This document shows, one piece after another, positions 24,313 to 31,982 of a DNA stretch of 64,000 nucleotides. The notes below the pieces were generated by a model, which saw only the letters and a program-made list of their open reading frames with translations, was not told the DNA's origin and did not search any database. A program made the translations under genes and the position numbers. Position 1 is the first letter of the stretch, and every line of letters starts with the position of its first letter. Origin of the DNA: SIG607 sp045605385 (GTDB lineage Bacteria; Bacillota; Clostridia; Oscillospirales; Acutalibacteraceae); contig JAZUPW010000015.1 of the NCBI GenBank assembly GCA_045605385.1, positions 1-64,000 of the forward strand, read 5' to 3'.

Positions 24313-24341
24313 TTGCACTACACTCACAATAGTAGTATAAT
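24313..24341 (+). promoter_or_regulatory. Promoter of the CofE-like gene
   Basis: TTGCAC (24313-24318), 17-bp spacer, TATAAT (24336-24341), about 50 bp before the ATG at 24390. Confidence 0.7.
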
Positions 24342-24389
24342 AAACTGTGTGTTTGATGCACTATTTTTAAAAAGAAGATGTGAAACAAA

Positions 24390-25580
24390 ATGGAAAGAAA
24401 AGTTGGTACAGTTTCAAGGGGTATCCGTTGCCCCATTATCAGAGAAGGAGATAACCTTGTTGATATTGCGGTAACAAGCGTAATTGAAGCAACCGAGAGC
24501 GAAGGGTTTAATCTTCGCGACAAAGACGTAGTTGCGCTTACTGAATCTATTGTTGCAAGGGCGCAGGGCAACTATGCTACGGTTGAAGATATTGCGGCTG
24601 ACGTTAAAGCAAAATTCGGCGGCGGAACTGTTGGTGTTATTTTCCCAATACTTTCGCGTAACCGCTTTGCAATTTGCTTAAAGGGTATTGCAATGGGCGC
24701 AAAGAAAATAGTTCTTATGTTAAGTTATCCAAGCGATGAAGTGGGTAATGCGCTTCTTACTTACGATCAACTTGACGATAAGGGCATTAATCCTTACAGC
24801 GACGTTTTAACCCTTAGCAAATACCGTGAACTTTTCGGCGAAAACAAGCACGAGTTCACAGGTGTAGATTACGTTGAGTATTATTCAAACATCATTAAAG
24901 AAGCAGGCGCCGAGGTAGAGGTTGTTTTTGCTAACCAGCCTAAAACAATTCTTGATTATACCGATTGCGTATTAACCTGCGATATACACACACGCGCACG
25001 TACAAAACGTATTTTAAAGGCAAACGGCGCAAAGGTTGTTTGCGGACTTGACGATATTTTAAATGCTCCCGTTAACGGCAGCGGTTATAACAGCAAGTAC
25101 GGACTTTTAGGTTCTAATAAATCTACTGAAGATAAAATTAAACTTTTCCCAAATGAATGTCAGGATTTAGTTGAAGAAATTCAAACTGTTTTAAAAGAAA
25201 AAACAGGAAAACATATTGAAGTAATGGTTTACGGTGACGGCGCATTTAAAGATCCTCAGGGTAAAATCTGGGAACTTGCCGATCCTGTTGTTTCTCCTGC
25301 CTTTACCGAAGGTTTAAAGGGTACGCCTAATGAACTTAAATTAAAATATCTTGCCGATAACGATTTTAAAGATTTAAGCGGCGAAGAACTTAAAAAGGCA
25401 ATTTCTGACAGCATTAAGCAAAAGGACAGCGACCTTGTTGGCAATATGGCTTCGCAAGGAACAACTCCCCGTCAGCTTACCGATTTGTTGGGTTCGCTTT
25501 GCGATTTAACCAGCGGTTCGGGTGATAAGGGTACGCCAATTATTCTTATTCAGGGTTATTTTGATAACTTTACAGATTAA
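24390..25580 (+). CDS. CofE-like (F420-0:gamma-glutamyl ligase-fold) protein
   Basis: A 396-aa protein whose first 250 residues resemble the CofE/FbiB gamma-glutamyl ligase domain: VSRGIRCPIIREGDNLVDI, then DVVALTESIVARAQGNYAT (split: VALTESIVARAQG is the key part) and LSRNRFAICLKGI. In methanogens and actinobacteria this fold adds glutamate to coenzyme F420. Many Clostridia without other F420 genes carry relatives of unknown substrate. The C-terminal 140 residues (from about VMVYGDGAFKDPQGK) include a long charged helix region. It stands alone with its own promoter and terminator. A glutamyl or other peptide-like ligase role is possible but unproven. Confidence 0.75.
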   Translation: MERKVGTVSRGIRCPIIREGDNLVDIAVTSVIEATESEGFNLRDKDVVALTESIVARAQGNYATVEDIAADVKAKFGGGTVGVIFPILSRNRFAICLKGIAMGAKKIVLMLSYPSDEVGNALLTYDQLDDKGINPYSDVLTLSKYRELFGENKHEFTGVDYVEYYSNIIKEAGAEVEVVFANQPKTILDYTDCVLTCDIHTRARTKRILKANGAKVVCGLDDILNAPVNGSGYNSKYGLLGSNKSTEDKIKLFPNECQDLVEEIQTVLKEKTGKHIEVMVYGDGAFKDPQGKIWELADPVVSPAFTEGLKGTPNELKLKYLADNDFKDLSGEELKKAISDSIKQKDSDLVGNMASQGTTPRQLTDLLGSLCDLTSGSGDKGTPIILIQGYFDNFTD

Positions 25581-25586
25581 AAGTGA

Positions 25587-25625
25587 AAAATCCCGACAAT
25601 TTTTTGTCGGGATTTTCTTTTTTTT
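25587..25625 (+). terminator. Terminator after CofE-like gene
   Basis: AAAATCCCGACAA pairs with TTGTCGGGATTTT (25587-25616) and is followed by CTTTTTTTT. Confidence 0.85.
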
Positions 25626-25627
25626 AC

Positions 25628-25656
25628 TTGCAGTTATATGAATAGTAATATATAAT
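25628..25656 (+). promoter_or_regulatory. Promoter of acyltransferase/GH-like operon
   Basis: TTGCAG (25628-25633), 17-bp spacer, TATAAT (25651-25656). Confidence 0.6.
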
Positions 25657-25693
25657 AACAAAGTAAATCCAACTTTTTTAAAAGGTGATAAAA

Positions 25694-26611
25694 ATGAAAG
25701 CATATTTAAACGAGTTTTTAAGTTTTTACAAGTATCCCGACAGCGCCGTTACCGCTTTTAACGAAGCATACGAAAAGTTAGAGAATAACGAAAACTTAAA
25801 TTTTTTGCTTAAGTATTTTTATGAAGATAGAGAAAAGGTTTCGGGCAAAATAGAATCTATGATGGATGAAGCCGCAGAAACTACGGGAGTTCATAAATAC
25901 ACCGCAAAATTCCTTTTTTATTTGCTTCTTTCCAAACAACTTAAAGAAGAGTATAAGAAACGCGGTATTGATGAACAGATTTATATAGACAGTATGGAAG
26001 ACCTGCGCTATAAAGCGGTAGAATGTTTCGACGTTTACGGTGTGTGGGGATTTTTCACAACCCCTTGGTTTTATAACTTCTTCCGTTTTGAATGTTTTAA
26101 GTTAGGCAGACTTGAATTTGAAATAATAGGCCTTAATTTAGATAACCTTGAACATAAAGAATACACCGTTGCGGGTAAAACCGTAAAAGCGGGAACTCCC
26201 GTTATAAACGTTCATATTCCTTCTTCGGGCGAACCCTTTACTAAAGAGGCCCGTTTCGCTTCGTATGATAAAGCATACCATTTCTTTAACGACGTTCTTG
26301 GCAAGAAAATAGACACTTTTGCTTGCGGAAGTTGGTTGCTTTACGATAAAAATAAAGAAATTTTAGGCGAAAAGTCTAATATAGTAGACTTCGCAAATGA
26401 TTTTAATATTTTAGGAAGTTGGGAATATAAAGACCCATGGCACGATATGTGGCGCATATTCGGTAAATACGGAAACGGCCCAGCCGAAGAACTGCCAAGA
26501 AACACTTCTTTGCAGCGCGCTTATGCCGACTTTATTCAAGGAGGCGGCATTCCGGGTGCAAGTAAGGGCGTTTTTGTGTGGGATGACGTAAATAAGACAA
26601 CCTTAAAATAA
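25694..26611 (+). CDS. Acyltransferase-like (GNAT-fold DUF5596-type) protein
   Basis: A soluble 305-aa protein from the ATG at 25694 (AAAGGTG at 25681-25687; an upstream GTG at 25685 lies inside that ribosome site). It resembles Firmicute proteins annotated as acyltransferase-domain (DUF5596 N-terminal helical part plus a GNAT-like C-terminal part with FACGSWLLYDKNKEILGE and NTSLQRAYADFIQGGG). No catalytic residues can be pinned with certainty. It is followed 11 nt later by a glycoside-hydrolase-like gene, so the two probably act in one pathway, perhaps acylating or deacylating a sugar substrate (inference). Confidence 0.6.
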   Translation: MKAYLNEFLSFYKYPDSAVTAFNEAYEKLENNENLNFLLKYFYEDREKVSGKIESMMDEAAETTGVHKYTAKFLFYLLLSKQLKEEYKKRGIDEQIYIDSMEDLRYKAVECFDVYGVWGFFTTPWFYNFFRFECFKLGRLEFEIIGLNLDNLEHKEYTVAGKTVKAGTPVINVHIPSSGEPFTKEARFASYDKAYHFFNDVLGKKIDTFACGSWLLYDKNKEILGEKSNIVDFANDFNILGSWEYKDPWHDMWRIFGKYGNGPAEELPRNTSLQRAYADFIQGGGIPGASKGVFVWDDVNKTTLK

Positions 26612-26622
26612 GAGGTGCTTTT

Positions 26623-28047
26623 ATGTTCGAAAGATTCTATATAACCAGACGTCAGGATGATTGCTTTTACAGAGATTTAAGAAGGTTTGCCGATGACAGA
26701 ACCGTACTTACAAATCCCCACAAGGGTTGGTATTTGCATTTTATTGACAACGGCATAAGACGAAAAGAATACCGCGAAGACATTTCAGGCCCTGAGGATA
26801 TTTTGAATATTCCCGGTATGAAGATTTTATATATCCGTCTTGACTGGCTTGATATTGAAGCACAAGAGGGTGTTTTTGACTGGTCTTACGTTGATAATAT
26901 TGTAAATACCTACAAAGAATACGGTTATAAATTCGCTTTGCGTTTCTGCACCTATGAAGGCTTTGGCGAAACAGCAGTTGCTACACCAATGTGGGTATTT
27001 GACAAAGGCGCTAAGTATAACCTTTTTGAAAAAAGAGGACTTAAGGACAGACCCTACTGTAAAATGAACGGCGATTTTTACGAGCCTGTTTACGATGACC
27101 CGATTTTTAAGGAGTGTCTTGAACGCTTTATAAAAGAATGCGGCAGAAAGTTTAACGGTAAGGATTTTGTTGAGTGGGTGGATATCGGCACTTTCGGTAC
27201 TTTTGGCGAGGGACATACCTACGGCGGCAGTCAGAAAGTGTATCCTTTCGAAACGTTAAAGTGGCATATTGATTTGCACGTTAAAAACTTTCCCGATACA
27301 AGACTGGTTGTAAATGATGATATGATAACTCAGCTTTACGGTGAAGACGGTAATAAATACTGCCGATATCTTGCCGATTACTGCAGAGGTCTTAATATGG
27401 GCATTACAGATGATTCAATTAACGTTGAGTATTTTTCTAATGCTATGGGATATGATACCCTGCGCACTCCCGAGCTTTTCGATATGTTCAAAGGAAACGC
27501 TCCTGTAGATTTAGAGTTTGAGCATTACGGCGGTTACGGCGCTATTGAGCGCTTTGAAGGCGGATACAGGCATATAGAGGCATTAAAGCATACGGGCGCG
27601 AGTTATGCGGGTTTCCACGGCTATGTAACAAAATGGTATGCCGAACAAAAGGATATGCATAATTATCTTGCCAACCGCCTTGGATATTGGTATTTTGTAA
27701 ACGGTTTTTCGCTTGTGGATTTAACCTCGGGAACAACTCCGATACTTTCTGTGGATATTGAAAATAAAGGCTTTGCAAGAGCCTATGATAAGTTTACCGC
27801 AAAGGTCGTATTAGTTAACGAAAAAGGCGAAGAAAACGTTGTTTTTGAAGGTGATTCGGGTAATGAAGGCTGGCTTCCCGAAAAAGAAGCAAACAACCGT
27901 TATCAGTTAAGTCTTAAGGGCATAGAAAAAGGCGAATATAAGCTTTATTTCGGACTTTTTGAAAAAGATACTGCAATAAAGCTTGCGTTGTGCGATGAGC
28001 TTTTAAATAACGGTATGTATTTATTAGATACGGTAACAGTTAATTAA
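26623..28047 (+). CDS. Glycoside-hydrolase-like TIM-barrel protein (DUF4832-type)
   Basis: A 474-aa cytoplasmic protein without a signal peptide. The opening NPHKGWYLHF and YIRLDWLDIEAQEGVFDWSYVD patterns match clan GH-A-like barrels of the DUF4874/DUF4832 group. Possible catalytic acids are Glu in GTFGEGHT and DLEFEHYGG. The last 110 residues form a beta-sandwich-like region (LSVDIENKGFARAYDKF onward) as seen in DUF4832. It is second in an operon with an acyltransferase-like gene. Substrate unknown; intracellular, so probably acting on imported oligosaccharide. A terminator follows directly. Confidence 0.7.
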   Translation: MFERFYITRRQDDCFYRDLRRFADDRTVLTNPHKGWYLHFIDNGIRRKEYREDISGPEDILNIPGMKILYIRLDWLDIEAQEGVFDWSYVDNIVNTYKEYGYKFALRFCTYEGFGETAVATPMWVFDKGAKYNLFEKRGLKDRPYCKMNGDFYEPVYDDPIFKECLERFIKECGRKFNGKDFVEWVDIGTFGTFGEGHTYGGSQKVYPFETLKWHIDLHVKNFPDTRLVVNDDMITQLYGEDGNKYCRYLADYCRGLNMGITDDSINVEYFSNAMGYDTLRTPELFDMFKGNAPVDLEFEHYGGYGAIERFEGGYRHIEALKHTGASYAGFHGYVTKWYAEQKDMHNYLANRLGYWYFVNGFSLVDLTSGTTPILSVDIENKGFARAYDKFTAKVVLVNEKGEENVVFEGDSGNEGWLPEKEANNRYQLSLKGIEKGEYKLYFGLFEKDTAIKLALCDELLNNGMYLLDTVTVN

Positions 28048-28077
28048 AAAAGCAAGAACCTTAGGTTCTTGCTTTTT
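28047..28077. terminator. Terminator after GH-like gene
   Basis: AAAAAGCAAGAACC / GGTTCTTGCTTTTT with a TTA loop. It lies between convergent genes and can work in both directions. Confidence 0.85.
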
Positions 28078-28078
28078 G

Positions 28079-28393
28079 TTATTTATCTATATTTTGTAGT
28101 TCATTATGAATTTTTTCAAGTTTTAAATTAATTGATATAAGTAGTTCTTCTTTCTTTGAAAGTGCTGTTTCGGGTTGGCTTATGTCGGTTCTTATCATTT
28201 CATCTAAAGTATAACCGAAGGTATCAAATATTATCTTGCTTATCCGTTCAATATTATTTATATTTTTTGAATAAATTTCATAATAAGCATACGTGCTTCT
28301 CGGAAGTCCCAATATATCTGCCATTTCTTCTTGTGTAACGTCAGCAATTTTTCTTAGATATTTTAAGTTTTCAGAAAAAAGTGTTTTCGGCAT
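28079..28393 (-). CDS. Small XRE-family regulator with hairpin-terminator leader
   Basis: A 104-aa protein: an XRE helix-turn-helix at about residues 7-63 (NLKYLRKIADVTQEEMADILGL, then RSTYAYYE) and a C-terminal helix (LLISINLKLEKIHNELQNI) that is probably a dimer coil. Its ribosome site is an unusual run of six G (28401-28406) placed directly after the 11-T tail of a strong terminator, so the gene is reached only by read-through. A second gene of the same size and layout lies at 38818. Targets unknown. Confidence 0.8.
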   Translation of the reverse strand: MPKTLFSENLKYLRKIADVTQEEMADILGLPRSTYAYYEIYSKNINNIERISKIIFDTFGYTLDEMIRTDISQPETALSKKEELLISINLKLEKIHNELQNIDK

Positions 28394-28406
28394 TTAATTA
28401 CCCCCC

Positions 28407-28441
28407 AAAAAAAAAAAGTGCGCCTCAATAAGAGAACGCAC
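28407..28441 (-). terminator. Terminator immediately before the XRE start codon
   Basis: On the minus strand GTGCGT(T)CTC pairs with GAGGCGCAC around a 5-nt loop and is followed by 11 T, ending against the G-run ribosome site. This position suggests attenuation or a separate short RNA. Confidence 0.75.
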
Positions 28442-28463
28442 CGAAAAAGTGTTTCCCTTCGAT

Positions 28464-28564
28464 AGTTGCGACACAAACCGAAATCTCACAGAAAGACATA
28501 GGAAGCACTTTTTACCAAAGTGTTCCTTTCTGTGAGATATATGTAATTTAGGTTTATGTCGCAA
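28464..28564 (-). ncRNA. Long 5' hairpin in the leader of the XRE gene
   Basis: Nearly continuous 99-nt hairpin at the predicted 5' end of the transcript: TTGCGACACAAACC (28466-28479) with GGTTTATGTCGCAA (28551-28564), ATCTCACAGAAAG (28483-28495) with CTTTCTGTGAGAT (28526-28538), and an apical GGAAGCACTTT / AAAGTGTTCC stem overlapping the inner one by a base. Transcription should start at about 28562, so hairpin plus terminator could form a stable RNA of about 155 nt. Confidence 0.6.
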
Positions 28565-28568
28565 GGTT

Positions 28569-28597
28569 ATTTTATCACAAAAAAATTGTTTTGTAAA
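28569..28597 (-). promoter_or_regulatory. Promoter of hairpin leader and XRE gene
   Basis: On the minus strand, TTTACA (complement of 28592-28597), 17-bp spacer, TAAAAT (complement of 28569-28574). Confidence 0.65.
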
Positions 28598-28634
28598 CAA
28601 AAAAATGCGACCCGTTTTTAATCGGGTCGTTATA

Positions 28635-28967
28635 TTATAAATTATTTAGTTTGCTATACAGGTACGGAATATCTTTTGAAACGGTATCATAAACAATGTC
28701 AAGTTTTACCTCCCCGTATTCGTGAACAATTTTATTTCGCATACCTTTAATTGCTTGCCAAGGAATATCGTTATGCTCTGTTTTAAAAGCATCGCTGAGT
28801 TTTGCAGACGTTTCAGATATTTGTATTAATCTAAAAAGAACTGAATCGCATAAAATTTCGTTTGTTTCAAGCTCGTTTAGAGATAGAGTTTTAGTGTGCA
28901 TTATAATAAAATTTATATCTTTAAGCATTTTTTTAACGTAATAAGTATCGTTTTTAATATTATCCAT
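28635..28967 (-). CDS. HepT-like HEPN toxin
   Basis: A 110-aa HEPN-domain protein of the HepT (DUF86) family. The active-site motif RX4HXY is intact: Arg77-Asn-Lys-Ile-Val-His82-Glu-Tyr84. HepT toxins act as RNases, or are neutralised when the MntA nucleotidyltransferase adds AMP to the Tyr of this motif (established for Shewanella HepT/MntA). The gene overlaps the upstream MntA-like antitoxin gene by 8 nt, as expected for a toxin-antitoxin operon. The motif is undamaged, so the pair is probably functional. Confidence 0.9.
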   Translation of the reverse strand: MDNIKNDTYYVKKMLKDINFIIMHTKTLSLNELETNEILCDSVLFRLIQISETSAKLSDAFKTEHNDIPWQAIKGMRNKIVHEYGEVKLDIVYDTVSKDIPYLYSKLNNL

Positions 28968-29430
28968 AAATTTTTATTCCTTCTTTTAATATTTCACTAA
29001 TTAATTCTAAATTGTTTGATAGTTGTTTTTCGTTTAACAAATCAATCTTTTTGTGCAGTTTTTCTCTAAGTTCTTCAACTAATCCGTAAAATTGCAAGCC
29101 TGAAAGCGAAGTGCTGACCAATAAATCTATATCGCTTGAGGGAGTGGCTTTTCCTTTTGCATAAGAGCCGAATAAATAACAAAAGTTAATTGGATATTTT
29201 TCAAAAACGCTGTTGCAAATTTTTCTGATTTCTTCTATTGACAGCAATCCGTTTTCTTCATCAACATATCCGTAGTTGAACAGCTTTTCTAACATATACT
29301 TATATTTGAAGGTTGTTTGTTTTTCGGCTTTGTTTTCGTAATCGGAATAAGTTCTAAGCGGAATTTCTAAAAAATTTGCAGCCTGCTGCTGTGTAATGCC
29401 TTTACTTTTCCTTAATTCGCGTAATGTCAT
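28960..29430 (-). CDS. MntA-like nucleotidyltransferase antitoxin with N-terminal XRE domain
   Basis: A 156-aa protein joining an XRE helix-turn-helix (residues 3-58: LRELRKSKGITQQQAANFL, RTYSDYENK) to a minimal nucleotidyltransferase (about 80-156) with the GS-X10-D-x-D motif (Gly88-Ser89 to Asp100 and Asp102 in GSYAKGKATPSSDID). MntA proteins AMPylate HepT to silence it. Here the DNA-binding domain is on the same chain, so the antitoxin could also repress its own operon; the repeats upstream (29473-29559) are the likely sites. AGAGGTG precedes the ATG. Overlaps the toxin gene by 8 nt. Confidence 0.88.
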   Translation of the reverse strand: MTLRELRKSKGITQQQAANFLEIPLRTYSDYENKAEKQTTFKYKYMLEKLFNYGYVDEENGLLSIEEIRKICNSVFEKYPINFCYLFGSYAKGKATPSSDIDLLVSTSLSGLQFYGLVEELREKLHKKIDLLNEKQLSNNLELISEILKEGIKIYG

Positions 29431-29451
29431 AATATCACCTCTACTAATTGC

Positions 29452-29480
29452 AGTATATCACTATTTTAACCCGAATGCAA
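29452..29480 (-). promoter_or_regulatory. Promoter of the HepT/MntA operon
   Basis: On the minus strand, TTGCAT (complement of 29475-29480), 17-bp spacer, TATACT (complement of 29452-29457). The -35 box is itself a copy of the repeated TTGCAT half-site. Confidence 0.7.
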
Positions 29481-29483
29481 TAA

Positions 29484-29559
29484 AAATATGCAAAAATTGC
29501 ATAAATCTTTAAAAATAAATATGCAAGAATTGCGTGTTTTTGAAATTAAAAATATGCAA
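29484..29559. repeat. Three 33-bp-spaced operator-like repeats upstream of HepT/MntA
   Basis: AAATATGCAA occurs exactly at 29484-29493, 29517-29526 and 29550-29559, each 33 bp apart. The first extends to a perfect palindrome TATGCAA-AAA-TTGCATA (29488-29504) and the second to a near-palindrome with TTGCGT; the third is a half-site. They lie just upstream of the -35 box. Confidence 0.75.
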
Positions 29560-29565
29560 AAAAGA

Positions 29566-29594
29566 AATAAGCCTTACAAAAAGTAAAGCTTATT
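29566..29594 (-). terminator. Terminator of the rodA-HAD operon
   Basis: AATAAGCTTTAC / GTAAGGCTTATT with a T loop, overlapping the stop codon of the HAD gene and followed on the minus strand by CTTTTTTG. Confidence 0.65.
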
Positions 29595-30258
29595 TCAATA
29601 TATTAAGCAATTCGCTTAAACTGCTAATTACGTATTCGCATTTTTCTACTTCGGGGAACAGCCAAATAGCGTATTTATTCATCCATACAGGTATATAACC
29701 AGCCTGTCTTGAACCCTCAACGTCGTTTAAAGGATTATCGCCAACGTAAATAAGTTCGTTTGGCTTTAGGTTCAGCGCTTGTGCCATTTCTAAAAAAGGC
29801 TCTTTAGCGGGTTTTCTTGTTTTTTCGCAAATAATGGTGTGTTCAATATATTTACCAAAATTAAGCAGTTTTAATTTTGCGCCTTGGCACTCAACAGTGC
29901 CGTTGGTTATAATGCCTAATTTATAACCGCGCTTTTTTAGCGCGCTAAGAACAAACTCAGCATCTTCTTCGGCAAAACCAATTATCTTGTAATACTCGTG
30001 CACAAAGTCAAAAAGCGGCTTCCAGTATTCTTTTTCTTTAAGAACTTTTTTGCCGTATAGCCATTCACCCATTGCCTGCCAACCGTAATGGTTTTTGTTA
30101 AGGTCGCTTTCTAACAGTTCAGCCACAAATCTTTCTTCGGAAATACCGCCGTAAAGCAGTTCTTTATTTTGTTTGTAAAATTCTTTTCCTATTTCAACAA
30201 GCACGCGTCGTCTGTCTGAAAGCGTGGCATCTAAATCAAAAACTACGCCCTTAATCAT
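29590..30258 (-). CDS. HAD-superfamily hydrolase
   Basis: A 222-aa HAD phosphatase of the subfamily with an alpha-helical cap. Motif I is DLDAT (Asp8 and Asp10; most relatives have DxDGT), motif II is IITNGT, motif III contains the Lys of KTRKPAKEPF, and motif IV is YVGDNPLNDVEGSRQAG. It probably removes phosphate from a small metabolite; the substrate cannot be told. Its start overlaps the end of rodA by 8 nt, so it is co-translated with a cell-wall elongation gene. Confidence 0.85.
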   Translation of the reverse strand: MIKGVVFDLDATLSDRRRVLVEIGKEFYKQNKELLYGGISEERFVAELLESDLNKNHYGWQAMGEWLYGKKVLKEKEYWKPLFDFVHEYYKIIGFAEEDAEFVLSALKKRGYKLGIITNGTVECQGAKLKLLNFGKYIEHTIICEKTRKPAKEPFLEMAQALNLKPNELIYVGDNPLNDVEGSRQAGYIPVWMNKYAIWLFPEVEKCEYVISSLSELLNILK

Positions 30259-31387
30259 GCAAATACAACATCCTTGAGTTTCTGTGTCGGTAAACGCTTA
30301 AAACCTCGCCAACACCCAAATACAAACAGGCAAGCGAAGTACCGCCTGCGCTGAAAAACGGCAAAGTAATACCAATAACGGGTAAAATAGACAAGCACAT
30401 TCCAAGGTTAATTGCGGTTTGCGCAAAAATCATACCGAAGAATCCAACGCAAATAAGTTTACCGCTTAATTTTCGGGTTTCTTTGGCAACGTTTAAGGAA
30501 CGCACGCAAATAAGCGAAAGCAAAATAACAACCGCCATACAGCCTATAAATCCTAATTCTTCGCCAACCGAAACAAAAATAAAATCGTTATAGCCTTCGG
30601 GCACACCTGCGGGGCCCATCTGCGTAAGGTTGCCTTTAAACAGACCTTGTCCAAAAACACCGCCGCCCGAAAGCGCAACTCTACCGCGCCACTGCTGCCA
30701 ACCTGCGCCTTGAAGGTCTGCTTCAATATCAAACATCATTCTTATACGTGATTGCTGGTCGGGGTTCATTATAAAGAAGTAAATAAAGGGCGCGGCAACA
30801 ATAATAGCGCTGAAAAGTATAATAAAATACTTTTTATCAACCCCTGCCGCCCACATCATACAAATTGCCATAACGGCAAAAACAAGCGCAGTGCCGTCGT
30901 CGCCCTGAAAATGTATAAGTAAAACAGGAACGGCGGCGTGAACGCAAACGGGAACAAGATAATAAAGTTTGTTGATTTTTTCGCTTATTTTAGATAAGTG
31001 GTAAGCAAAGGTAAGAATAAAACAGGATTTCAAAAGTTCGCTGGGCTGAAAGGTGGTAAAACCTAAATTAAGCCAGGCTTTATCGTCAGTACCCGCAGGT
31101 CCTGTACCTATAACAAAGGTAAGCAGTACGGGAATAAGACCTATTGCGCCCGCAACGTACCAATATTTAAGCAAGGTTTCAAAATCAAAAAGAGAGATAA
31201 GTGTGGCGGCGGCAATACCTAAAAGCATACATAAAACCTGTATTATAAACTGCTTTGCGCTGCCCGTGTATCTTGTGGCTGAAAAAACCATTAAGCAACC
31301 GAAACAGGTTGAAAACAGACAAAGAAACGTAAGCCGTTTATCGCTTTCGCGGATATAATCGGCGAACATAGACCAAAGTTTGCCCAT
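30251..31387 (-). CDS. rodA: RodA/FtsW-type peptidoglycan glycosyltransferase
   Basis: A 378-aa SEDS protein with about ten membrane helices. Signature segments are TDDKAWLNLGFTTFQPSELLKSCF, VALSGGGVFGQGLFKG, FVSVGEELGFIG and the C-terminal GITLPFFSAGGTSL. The first of these contains the conserved W-x-x-x-G and QPSE regions. SEDS proteins polymerise lipid II with a class B penicillin-binding protein; RodA serves side-wall growth and FtsW division. No mre or division genes are adjacent, so the RodA assignment is tentative. AAGGAGG precedes the ATG; its gene overlaps the HAD gene. Confidence 0.85.
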   Translation of the reverse strand: MGKLWSMFADYIRESDKRLTFLCLFSTCFGCLMVFSATRYTGSAKQFIIQVLCMLLGIAAATLISLFDFETLLKYWYVAGAIGLIPVLLTFVIGTGPAGTDDKAWLNLGFTTFQPSELLKSCFILTFAYHLSKISEKINKLYYLVPVCVHAAVPVLLIHFQGDDGTALVFAVMAICMMWAAGVDKKYFIILFSAIIVAAPFIYFFIMNPDQQSRIRMMFDIEADLQGAGWQQWRGRVALSGGGVFGQGLFKGNLTQMGPAGVPEGYNDFIFVSVGEELGFIGCMAVVILLSLICVRSLNVAKETRKLSGKLICVGFFGMIFAQTAINLGMCLSILPVIGITLPFFSAGGTSLACLYLGVGEVLSVYRHRNSRMLYLHD

Positions 31388-31479
31388 ACTTTTACCTCCT
31401 TTTTAACCTTTGTATATATTGTATAATATATGAAAGAAATTTTCAACTTAAAAATAATAAACATAGTTGTCAAATTTTG

Positions 31480-31508
31480 TTGCATAGCCAAAAGATATTT
31501 GATATAAT
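31480..31508 (+). promoter_or_regulatory. Promoter of tsaE-tsaB-rpiB-upp
   Basis: TTGCAT (31480-31485), 17-bp spacer, TATAAT (31503-31508). Confidence 0.65.
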
Positions 31509-31553
31509 ATGTTTGATGTAAAGTGTTTTAGGAAAGGCGGAAAGAAAAAACTT

Positions 31554-31982
31554 ATGGAAAAATATATATCTTCTTCGCCCGAAGAAACACTTAATATTGC
31601 AAGTGCTCTTGCACAAACTTTAAAGGGCGGCGAAATAATTGCCTTTAAGGGCGACCTTGGTATGGGAAAGACCTGTTTTACAAGAGGACTGGCAACAGGG
31701 CTTGGATATAAAGGTGAAGTTAACAGTCCAACCTTTGCAATAATGAACGAATACAAAGGCGGAAGGCTTGATTTGTTTCATTTTGATATGTACCGTATAT
31801 CTTCTTGGGAAGATTTAGATGCCGTAGGTTATTTTGATTACTGCGCTTCAGGCGGTGTGGTTGCCGTTGAATGGAGCGAAAATATTGAAGCCGCAATTTC
31901 GGGCGAGGTTATAACCGTAACAATAACGCGCACAGGCGATACACAGCGCACCATAACTATAGAAAGGGAGCATATAACTTGA
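31554..31982 (+). CDS. tsaE: tRNA t6A threonylcarbamoyltransferase ATPase TsaE
   Basis: A 142-aa P-loop ATPase with GDLGMGKT (about residues 33-40), SPTFAIMNEY and FDMYR, all typical of TsaE. It works with TsaB and TsaD to place threonylcarbamoyl on A37 of ANN-reading tRNAs. ATG 31554 is chosen with GGAAAGGCGG 10-20 nt upstream; an in-frame ATG at 31509 is at the -10 box and cannot be the start. Its TGA overlaps the TTG start of tsaB. Confidence 0.92.
   Translation: MEKYISSSPEETLNIASALAQTLKGGEIIAFKGDLGMGKTCFTRGLATGLGYKGEVNSPTFAIMNEYKGGRLDLFHFDMYRISSWEDLDAVGYFDYCASGGVVAVEWSENIEAAISGEVITVTITRTGDTQRTITIEREHIT

Noticed and set aside
28464..28564. Long hairpin as a mobile inverted-repeat element (MITE)
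   Set aside because: No flanking target-site duplication and no second sequence copy in the window; its placement exactly at the start point of a promoter fits a leader RNA better.
28407..28564. 6S RNA
   Set aside because: The size and rod shape are suggestive, but there is no central open bubble of the expected kind and the structure is an almost unbroken stem.
29484..29559. CRISPR array or replication iterons
   Set aside because: Only three 10-bp repeats, no spacers of CRISPR size and no cas, rep or dnaA gene; the palindromes and promoter overlap fit operator sites.
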